Source: an uncultured Muribaculaceae bacterium
GTDB lineage: Bacteria; Bacteroidota; Bacteroidia; Bacteroidales; Muribaculaceae
Direction: 5' to 3'
DNA length: 64,000 nucleotides
NCBI GenBank assembly: GCA_947626355.1
Contig: CANQRV010000004.1
Location: 37,253 to 101,252 of the forward strand
In this document: piece after piece, positions 8,199-14,848 of the stretch
How the letters are laid out: each line of letters starts with the position of its first letter
How positions within the stretch are numbered: position 1 is the first letter of the stretch
The notes under the pieces: model-generated
Seen by the model: the letters and a program-made list of their open reading frames with translations, nothing else
Database searches by the model: none
Told to the model about the DNA's origin: nothing
Made by a program: the position numbers and the translations under genes

Positions 8199-9229
8199 TA
8201 AGAAACCTGTATATGACAAGAAACCTGTATATGACAAGAAACCTGTATATGACAAGAAACCTGCTGATATCCGCCGTGATGCTGCTCGCATCGGCGGTTG
8301 CCTACGGCGCTCCGCGCCACGACGTGCCCCGCGATTCCATAATCCTCAGCGATCCATGCGTGCTCGCCGACGCCGCCACCCATACCTACTACATGACAGG
8401 CACCGGCGGCCACCTCTGGAAAAGCTCCGACCTCAAGACATGGAGCGGTCCTTACGATGTGATAGCTCCCGACACGTCATCATGGATGGGACCGCGTCCG
8501 GCTGTCTGGGCCGCCGAGATCCATCCATACAACGGCAAGTATTATTATTTCGCCACTTTCACCAACGACTCCATAGAGATTGCCCGCAACCACAACGGCC
8601 GCATACCGCGCCGGGCCTCGCATGTCCTCGTCGCCGACACTCCCGAGGGCCCTTATAAGCCCGTAGGAAAGGCCGACTATCTTCCGGCCGACCGTCCCAC
8701 ACTCGACGGCACCTTCTGGGTGGAGCCCGACGGCACACCCTATATGGTGTTTTGCGGAGAATGGCTTTACAATGACGACGGCACTATGGAGGCAATACCC
8801 CTCACCGCCGACCTGTCGGCTCCGGCTGGCGAGCCCTTCATCCTGTTCAAAGCCTCGGCCTCGCCCTGGAGCCGCGAGAAAATCAACGGCGCCACCGTGC
8901 CAAACCGCGTCACCGACGGCCCATGGCTCTTCCGCACCGCGACAGGACGCCTCGGCATGATATGGACTTCATGGATCTATAACGTCTACACCATGGGCGT
9001 GGCGTATTCGGAAAGCGGCTCCATCAAGGGGCCGTGGGTGCAGGAGAGCGACCCGATCACTCCGCCCGACTACGGCCACGGCATGATATTCCGCGATTTC
9101 AACGGCCGTGACCTCCTCTCGCTCCATAGCCACAAGGATGTCAACGGCCATTACATCCGCCGCCCCGCGTTGTTTGAGGTCGACCTTTCCGGCGACAGAT
9201 TGCGTATCGTCAGAAAGATAGAGGACTGA
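8174..9229 (+). CDS. secreted GH43-family glycoside hydrolase with repeated start region
   Basis: GH43 enzymes are five-bladed beta-propeller hydrolases of arabinose- or xylose-containing glycans. Here DSIILSDPCVLAD holds the likely general base, LDGTFWVEPDGTPYMVF the second aspartate, and VTDGPWLF sits where many GH43 members have EGP, so the acid position differs from the textbook enzymes. An export signal follows the last possible start: MTRNLLISAVMLLASAVAYG. The frame opens at 8174, but in-frame ATGs also occur at 8195, 8213, 8231 and 8249, all within an 18-bp repeat. The ATG at 8249 gives a normal 20-residue signal peptide and is my preferred start. The gene overlaps the SDR remnant by 25 bp. 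Confidence 0.8.
   Translation: MYKKHLYMIRNLYMTRNLYMTRNLYMTRNLLISAVMLLASAVAYGAPRHDVPRDSIILSDPCVLADAATHTYYMTGTGGHLWKSSDLKTWSGPYDVIAPDTSSWMGPRPAVWAAEIHPYNGKYYYFATFTNDSIEIARNHNGRIPRRASHVLVADTPEGPYKPVGKADYLPADRPTLDGTFWVEPDGTPYMVFCGEWLYNDDGTMEAIPLTADLSAPAGEPFILFKASASPWSREKINGATVPNRVTDGPWLFRTATGRLGMIWTSWIYNVYTMGVAYSESGSIKGPWVQESDPITPPDYGHGMIFRDFNGRDLLSLHSHKDVNGHYIRRPALFEVDLSGDRLRIVRKIED
8188..8259 (+). repeat. four tandem 18-bp repeats carrying in-frame start codons
   Basis: Unit CCTGTATATGACAAGAAA occurs at 8206-8223, 8224-8241 and 8242-8259, and with one change (T for C) at 8188-8205. Each unit adds six codons (NLYMTR) and one ATG to the GH43 frame, so copy-number change keeps the frame but alters the number of start sites. 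Confidence 0.9.
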
Positions 9230-9261
9230 ACCCTGCTTTCCAGTCTCTGATTGCGGGGAGC

Positions 9262-10056
9262 CTATAGAAGACCGAAATGCCTGAAGGCGCCGGCTATGCC
9301 GCCGGCGTCGTCGGCTGTGGTCACATAGTCGGCGGCCTCCTTCACGGCTTTGCGGGCGTTGCCCATAGCCACTCCTATGCCCACATGGCGCAGCATCCCG
9401 ATGTCGTTGCCGCCGTCGCCGAAAGCCATTGCCTCTTCAGGGCTGAAGCCGAAATGCGCTGCCATCCGGTCGATTCCCTTGCTCTTGTCGCTGTCGGCGG
9501 GTATCACGTCGCAAAACCATGGACTCCAGCTGATGTCGCGGCAGTGGAGCAGAGCATGGTTGAAGATGCCGCTGCGCTGGCGCTCGCTCTCCGTGCCGAA
9601 CACCATCAGCTGCACCACCGGCTTCCCGACGGCTGTCGTGATGTCGGCCTCGGGTATATGGTCTACGTTCAGCCCTCCCGCCACCCGACGCACGTTGTCG
9701 TCGATGCGGTTGATGAAGATCTCGCCGTCGGCAGGCACCACGGCCACCGGCGTCTCGCAGTCGCGCGACAGAGACGCCAGGCGCTTTATGTCGCCGGGGT
9801 CGATGTTGTGGCGGTAGATGCACGTCTTCCTGTCGCCGAGCAGGCACATGCCCCCGTTGACGGTGACGTAGCCGTCAAACTCCATGTCTCCCAGATTGTC
9901 GACCCATACGATATGGCGTCCGGTGCAGACAAACACCTTCACCCCCTTGCTCCTCACGGCCTCTATCGCGGCCCTCGTGTCGGCAGGCACTCCGCCGGCT
10001 CCTATGGGCACCAGCGTGCCGTCGATATCGAAAAATACAGCTTTGATCTGTTCCAT
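9262..10056 (-). CDS. Cof-type HAD-superfamily phosphatase
   Basis: A cytosolic HAD hydrolase of the Cof/IIB type, which dephosphorylates sugar phosphates or related small metabolites. The 264-residue protein has motif I FFDIDGTLV (nucleophile D10, D12), motif II VCTGR, the IIB cap domain, a lysine in SDKSKGIDRM, and motif IV AFGDGGNDIGML. A C-terminal GVAMGNARKAVKEAADYVT is typical of the family. It is convergent with the GH43 gene and is preceded on its own strand by a promoter and a terminator-like hairpin far upstream (10284 and 10161-10121). The substrate is unknown. Confidence 0.9.
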   Translation of the reverse strand: MEQIKAVFFDIDGTLVPIGAGGVPADTRAAIEAVRSKGVKVFVCTGRHIVWVDNLGDMEFDGYVTVNGGMCLLGDRKTCIYRHNIDPGDIKRLASLSRDCETPVAVVPADGEIFINRIDDNVRRVAGGLNVDHIPEADITTAVGKPVVQLMVFGTESERQRSGIFNHALLHCRDISWSPWFCDVIPADSDKSKGIDRMAAHFGFSPEEAMAFGDGGNDIGMLRHVGIGVAMGNARKAVKEAADYVTTADDAGGIAGAFRHFGLL

Positions 10057-10120
10057 ATTATTTCAACGTGCGCCCGGCCCGCTTGTTTTCCTGCCGCCTG
10101 TGATTTCATGTCTCTTTATG

Positions 10121-10161
10121 AAAAAGACGCCTTGGAGAAATGTCTCCCGGGGCGTCTTTTT
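10121..10161. terminator. bidirectional-looking intrinsic terminator
   Basis: AAAAAGACGCC (10121-10131) pairs with GGCGTCTTTTT (10151-10161), with an inner GGAGA/TCTCC stem. On the minus strand it precedes the HAD start by 65 nt rather than following a gene. Confidence 0.75.
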
Positions 10162-10277
10162 CTACTGTCATACTTCATAAGGACCGGATCATACCTCATC
10201 GGATGGAACCTAACTGCTTCCGCCCCCGGTATATTATGGCTTACGTATGGGAAGGGGGCGTGTGGTCTGTCTTGACT
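10121..10277 (-). ncRNA. candidate small RNA or terminated leader upstream of the HAD gene
   Basis: A minus-strand promoter at 10314-10284 fits the consensus exactly, and a strong terminator lies at 10161-10121, giving a transcript of about 157 nt with no open frame of note. Inside, CGCCCCC pairs with GGGGGCG around a loop of about 24 nt, followed by two GTATGA copies that could pair with an upstream CATAC. Because the HAD gene starts only 65 nt beyond the terminator on the same strand, it may instead be a riboswitch-like attenuator of that gene. I do not recognise a known class. Confidence 0.5.
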
Positions 10278-10283
10278 ACATTG

Positions 10284-10314
10284 CAAAATTACTATGATTC
10301 CGTCTCTCCCGCAA
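10284..10314 (-). promoter_or_regulatory. Bacteroidota-type promoter for the candidate RNA/HAD leader
   Basis: On the minus strand TTG at 10314-10312, a 20-nt spacer, then TAATTTTG at 10291-10284. Transcription would start near 10277. Confidence 0.6.
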
Positions 10315-10353
10315 TCCCCTCTGGAGGGTATTTCGGCTTAGCGTTTTTTTTCT

Positions 10354-10361
10354 TAATTTTG
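10354..10361 (+). promoter_or_regulatory. -7 box upstream of the hemerythrin-LuxR gene
   Basis: TAATTTTG at 10354-10361, with a weak TTTC-like -33 region near 10331. The leader to the ATG at 10405 would be about 37 nt. Confidence 0.45.
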
Positions 10362-10404
10362 CGGGCGTAAAAGGGGGCATAAGGCAGGCCCCGATTCATG
10401 ACCC

Positions 10405-11352
10405 ATGGACAAAGACAATATCTCGGGTGTCGTGAAGACACCCTACACTCCTCAATGGCAGATGAGGGCGTTGATCGCCGACAACCCCATGCTGCTGGCA
10501 GTGCTCACGCGCTTCGGCATCTCGCTGGGCTTCGGCGAGGCCACTGTGGCAGAGGTCTGCGCCTCCGCCGGAGTGCATGTGCCCACGTTTCTCGCCGTGG
10601 CCAATTTCATCTCCGGATTTCCGGCGTCGACCGCCGGTGTCGACATCGTGCAGCTCATCAGCTATCTCAGCAACGCCCACGACTATTTCCTGAATTATGT
10701 GGCTCCGAGGATGCGCCAGCTTATGCTCCAGGCCATCAGTCCCTCGGCCGGAGCGCGTCTCTCGCTGGCCCTGATGAAATTTTTCGACGAGTATATAGCC
10801 GAGATCCGGCGCCACATGAATTTCGAGGACGAGGTGGTGTTTGCCTATGTCTATTCTTTGCTCGACGGTAAGACGCCGATGGTGGATTTCAACATCGACG
10901 AGTTCGGCAAGTCGCACACTCCGATCCACGGCAAGCTCGCCGAGCTCAAGAACCTTCTCGTGTGCCACTTCACCGCTGAGAAGGGTAGGGTAGACATGAT
11001 GAACACGCTGCTCTTCGATATCGTGACGTCAGAGCGTGATCTCTCCACCCATTGCCGTCTGGAAGATGCCTTGTTCGTGCCCGCTGTGAGGCATCTGATG
11101 GATTCCGGCGCCTCCACCAAGGATGAGGTGGCCCGCACCTCACTCAGCGACAACGGCGACGTGCAGCTCACGGCCCGTGAGCGTGAGATTGTGGCCAACG
11201 TGGCGCGTGGCCTCAGCAACAAGGAGATAGCCGACAAGCTGTTCCTCTCTGTCCACACCGTGGCGACCCATCGCCGCAACATCTGCGCCAAGCTCGACCT
11301 CCACAGCTCGAGCGCCCTCGCCGTCTACGGCATCATGCACGGCCTCGTCTGA
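10405..11352 (+). CDS. hemerythrin-like sensor fused to a LuxR-type DNA-binding domain
   Basis: The 315-residue protein joins an alpha-helical HHE-like domain to a C-terminal LuxR/GerE helix-turn-helix. Candidate iron ligands in hemerythrin spacing are H92 (AHDYF), H137-x3-E141 (RHMNFEDE), H171/H175, and H216-x3-E220 (THCRLED). The first 60 residues, with a cysteine at 52 and YTPQWQMRALIADNPMLL, recall the N-terminal part of Ric/YtfE di-iron repair proteins. The HTH begins LTAREREIVANVARGLSNKEIAD near residue 255 and ends in SSALAVYGIMHGLV. There is no receiver domain or partner kinase. I infer a cytosolic regulator that reads oxygen, nitric oxide or iron/redox state through a di-iron centre. 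Domain calls are good, the ligand is inference. Confidence 0.8.
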   Translation: MDKDNISGVVKTPYTPQWQMRALIADNPMLLAVLTRFGISLGFGEATVAEVCASAGVHVPTFLAVANFISGFPASTAGVDIVQLISYLSNAHDYFLNYVAPRMRQLMLQAISPSAGARLSLALMKFFDEYIAEIRRHMNFEDEVVFAYVYSLLDGKTPMVDFNIDEFGKSHTPIHGKLAELKNLLVCHFTAEKGRVDMMNTLLFDIVTSERDLSTHCRLEDALFVPAVRHLMDSGASTKDEVARTSLSDNGDVQLTAREREIVANVARGLSNKEIADKLFLSVHTVATHRRNICAKLDLHSSSALAVYGIMHGLV

Positions 11353-11383
11353 CCGCTGACTTGTTATTCGGCTTATCTGCTTG

Positions 11384-12425
11384 TTATTCGGCGGTTTTCC
11401 AGGCGGTGATGTTGCGGGTCTCGGTGCTGAAGGTGATGCCGAGCTCCACCACGGGGCGCGGATCGCCAAGGAACTGGCGCTTGTAGTCCTTCTTCCTGAT
11501 TTGCTCCAGCGCCTCCTCCGGGGTGCCGTCTCGCTTCAGCTCCATCACGTAGATGTAGTTGCGCATCCTCAGCAGCAGGTCGATGCGCCCCTGCGAGGTG
11601 TGCCACTCCGGACGGGCGTCCACTCCCACCAGCACGAAGATGATGAAGAGGTTGTTCTCGTAGAGCAGCTCCACGGCGTTCTCGGCGAACTCATACGGTA
11701 TGCCGGCCATGAACGTCCGCAGGCGCTCCATCGCCTCGTCGACCCTCCGCTCCTCAAGCAGCTTCCTCACCTCATATACGTTGCTGTATATGTCGGCATC
11801 GGTCTTTTCGAGATAATGCACGGCAAGGTTCTCGAAAAGGCCCTTCCGCACTTCGAGGTTGGGAATGCCGGGCCGGTAGCGGTCGGGCTCCTCATAGGCC
11901 TTGATGGTCAGGTAGCCGGTCTGGTAAAGGAGCGCGGTCGGGTTGTCGTTGAGGATATCGCTTGCCGAAAGAGTCCTGCCCTCGACAGTCTCTTCATAAC
12001 CGGTATTGCTTTTTGGGCCAGGTCGGAAATCCCCTGCCTGAAATTGTAGAGTAGCTCATACTCGTCGACGAGGATCACTACCGTCTGGCCGGTCGAGTCA
12101 TGGGCTGCCTTGATGATGTTGCGGAAGCGCATCGACAGGCCCACGGTTTCCGGCTTGACATCATAGAGATTCTCCCATTCGCGGAACTGAGTGTCGAGTA
12201 TTTCCTCCAGATTGCCCTCATCCGTCGCATGATAAGTGGCGAGACTGAGCATCAGCACCGGATGCACGGGCCACTTGGTCTCCAGCCTCTCCATGGCGAG
12301 ACCCTTGAAAAGCTCCCTCTTCCCCTCGAAATAGGCCTGGATCGTGGAGAGAAGCAGGCTCTTGCCGAAGCGCCGCGGCCGCGACAGGAAGACGCAGTTG
12401 CTGTCATGCACGAGATTATAGGCCG
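11384..12425 (-). pseudogene. broken AAA-ATPase / PD-(D/E)XK nuclease family gene
   Basis: Intact members are about 520 residues with an N-terminal AAA-ATPase-like domain and a C-terminal nuclease-like domain, very common in gut Bacteroidales. Here the N-terminal part reads YNLVHDSNC then FLSRPRRFGKSLLLST (P-loop region) and ends with VVILVDEYE. Most of the central region is missing near 12040-12055. A frameshift at a T5 run (12010-12014) then moves the rest to another frame, which resumes SNTGYEETVEGRTLSASDIL and runs through LLYQTGYLTI and the C-terminal ENNLFIIFVLVGVDARPEWH, YVMELKRDG. The first 25-30 codons are also absent: homology begins 10-20 bp after the GH2 stop codon. The gene is clearly non-functional. 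Confidence 0.85.
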
Positions 12426-12433
12426 ATATGTGG

Positions 12434-14842
12434 TCAGTGGAGTTGGATGGATGTCTCGGCGGGGGAGAGGCCGTCGGCGATGGCTTTGATTGTCACGAGG
12501 CCCGGCTCCCTGCGGGAACGGAGGATTACGCTGCACTCACCATTGTAGAGGCTGCGGGTGTCGCCCACGGTCAATTCGCCGGAGCGGATGTCTCCGTTGA
12601 TCACGCCCACTATGTCGGCCGGACCACTGACCTCGAACCTCACCGGCATCCCGGCGCGATGTTCCGTGCGTCCCTCGCTGTCTACGGCCGCCACATCCAC
12701 ATGGAGCAGGTCGATCCCGTCGGCCTTCCACGCCGGATTGTCGCCCGTAAGGGTGAGCCTTATGCCTTGGCCCGGCGTCTCCAGTCGCTGGGTGGCCACA
12801 GCTTTGCCGGAGGCGTCGTTGTAGCCCCGCGCCTCGATGTAGCCGGGTGTGTATTCGATGTCTTCCCAGAGTATCCGGTTGCGGGCCTTGGCATTGCTCC
12901 GGTCGTTTTTGCGGCGCCCGAGACTGGTGCCGTTGACGATGAGCTCCACCTCGTCGGCGTTGGTGAAGGTGTAGAGCGCCACCTTGCTGCCCGGCACGCC
13001 GTCCCACCGGGAATCGAGCCGCGTGGTGCCTACTTTCACATCGTTCCACACCGTGCTGTCGCTCCCTCCTATCACTCCTATGGCCACCAGCGGCTCCTCG
13101 GGCTTGAAGATGCTCTTCAGGAAATATGCCTGCGGTTTCGGGCGCAGCGAGATGTCGAACACTCCCTGACTCCATCCCTTCGACGGCCATCCGTTCGATT
13201 CCCCGAGGTAGTCGATCATTCCCCAGTATGCGAGTCCGATCACTCTGTCGAGGTCCATCTCGTAGTAGTTGGGTCCCATGCCGGCCGCGCTCGCCTCGCT
13301 CTGATAGAACATCATCCTGGGAAAGCGGCGTGAGTCGCCCGGGAAATACATATAGCGGTAGTTGTAGGAGGCGATGTCGGTGGCGAGTGCCAGCGGTGCC
13401 GGCAGCGAGTCGGTGAGCTCGTCGCGGCCGCGTGGATGCATGGCCACTGTCGTGGGCCTTGTGGTGTCGTAGCGCCTTAGCAGATCCTTCTGCAGGCGGT
13501 AGGGTGTCACTCCCCAGTCGTTGTATGGCAGATCGGGAATGAGCTGGAGCTCGTTGCCGAGGCTCCACATCACCACCGACGGATGGTTGCGGTCGCGCCT
13601 CACCCATTCCGGCACGTCGTGCTGCCAGAGCCCGCTCCAGTCGCGCCGTCCTCCGGCATACTGTGTGAGCCATTTGTCATATAGCTCGTCCACCACCAGT
13701 ATGCCGTATTCGTCGCATAGGTCGAGAAATGACTCGCTATAGGGATTGTGGGAGGTGCGGATGTGGTTGAAGCCGAAATCCTTGAGCAGCTTTATCCGCT
13801 TCTCGATGGCGCGGGGATAGGCGGCCGCGCCGAGGGCGCCGAGGGTATGGTGGTTGGCTATGCCCTTGAGCAGCACTTTCTTCCCGTTGAGCTTCATCCC
13901 GAATTCGGGAGAGAACTCCACGGTGCGGATGCCGAAGCGCTCCGTCACCCGGTCGGCCACGCTGCCGTCGGGGCGGTAGAGGGTGGCCGTGAGTGTGTAG
14001 AGAGCCGGCTTGTCGCAGTCCCATAGCTCTGCCGCGGTGAGCGTGATGCTGTCGAGCCGGAACTCGCGGGTGTGCTGCCTGCGGTTGTTCCAGTGGTTGC
14101 GGATCCGCGAATACACCGTCTCTCCCTCCGGCGAATGGATGTCTATGCCCACGCGGATGCTGTCCTGAGCAGGAAGTGTGGTTATTTCGCCGAGCACTTC
14201 CACCACGCTGCGGCTTGCATCAGCCGTCGGAGTGGTGATATGCAGCGGATGGCGGGTGAAATATCTGTCGCTGTCGGTCAGTATGATGTTGACGTCGCGG
14301 TAGAGGCCACCGCCGGTGTACCATCGGGAGTTCTCCGGTTTCCCAGTGTCGGCCGTTACCTCGATTACGTTGTCGGTGCCGTATCTCAGCTTGTCGCTGA
14401 TGTCGATGTCGAAGCCCAGATAGCCATAGTCGGTGCCTCCGATGCGGCTGCCGTTGAGGCAGACGTCGCCCGTGAGCATGATGCCCTCGAAGTCGAGCAG
14501 CACACGGCGTCCTTTCCACTCCTCCGGCGCGGTGAACGTCTTGCGGTAGAGCCCCGTGCCCATCTCCTTGAAGCCGCGTGAGCTGAGGCGGCTCTTCACG
14601 TTGGCCATCGGATTGTCGAGGTCGGGCCGCTCGTCGGGCGACGGCTCGACCCACGGCTGCCCGGTCTGGAAGTCGTGCGGAAGGTTTACGGAGGTCCATG
14701 TAGTGTCGTTGTTCTGTATGTCTCCTGTCCGGAGCATCCGGAACTGCCAGTTGTCATTGAGGTTTACCACCGTCCGCTGGGACGGCGCAATGAGCGCCGG
14801 CGCCAGCAGCAGGGGCAGCATGATGGCTTCCGGGGTCTTCAT
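12434..14842 (-). CDS. GH2-family beta-galactosidase-like hydrolase
   Basis: An 802-residue GH2 enzyme, secreted or periplasmic (N-terminal hydrophobic stretch MLPLLLAPALIAPSQ), expected to release beta-linked sugars from oligosaccharides. It has a sugar-binding domain (YLGFDIDISDKLRYG, RWYTGGGLYRDVNI), the beta-sandwich, and the TIM barrel with SHNPYSESFLDLCDEYG. The acid/base glutamate is E431 in WSLGNELQ and the nucleophile E516 in FYQSEASA. C-terminal DUF4982- and GH2_C5-like domains complete it. It follows the GH13 gene by 6 bp and is the last gene of the PUL operon. Specificity (galactoside, glucuronide or other) is not settled by sequence. Confidence 0.9.
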   Translation of the reverse strand: MKTPEAIMLPLLLAPALIAPSQRTVVNLNDNWQFRMLRTGDIQNNDTTWTSVNLPHDFQTGQPWVEPSPDERPDLDNPMANVKSRLSSRGFKEMGTGLYRKTFTAPEEWKGRRVLLDFEGIMLTGDVCLNGSRIGGTDYGYLGFDIDISDKLRYGTDNVIEVTADTGKPENSRWYTGGGLYRDVNIILTDSDRYFTRHPLHITTPTADASRSVVEVLGEITTLPAQDSIRVGIDIHSPEGETVYSRIRNHWNNRRQHTREFRLDSITLTAAELWDCDKPALYTLTATLYRPDGSVADRVTERFGIRTVEFSPEFGMKLNGKKVLLKGIANHHTLGALGAAAYPRAIEKRIKLLKDFGFNHIRTSHNPYSESFLDLCDEYGILVVDELYDKWLTQYAGGRRDWSGLWQHDVPEWVRRDRNHPSVVMWSLGNELQLIPDLPYNDWGVTPYRLQKDLLRRYDTTRPTTVAMHPRGRDELTDSLPAPLALATDIASYNYRYMYFPGDSRRFPRMMFYQSEASAAGMGPNYYEMDLDRVIGLAYWGMIDYLGESNGWPSKGWSQGVFDISLRPKPQAYFLKSIFKPEEPLVAIGVIGGSDSTVWNDVKVGTTRLDSRWDGVPGSKVALYTFTNADEVELIVNGTSLGRRKNDRSNAKARNRILWEDIEYTPGYIEARGYNDASGKAVATQRLETPGQGIRLTLTGDNPAWKADGIDLLHVDVAAVDSEGRTEHRAGMPVRFEVSGPADIVGVINGDIRSGELTVGDTRSLYNGECSVILRSRREPGLVTIKAIADGLSPAETSIQLH

Positions 14843-14848
14843 GGGTGA

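Noticed and set aside
10150..10277. Possible SRP (4.5S) RNA because of a GGAAGCAG stretch
   Set aside because: The conserved CAGG...GGAA...AGCAG symmetric loop arrangement of domain IV is not present, so the resemblance is limited to a short string.
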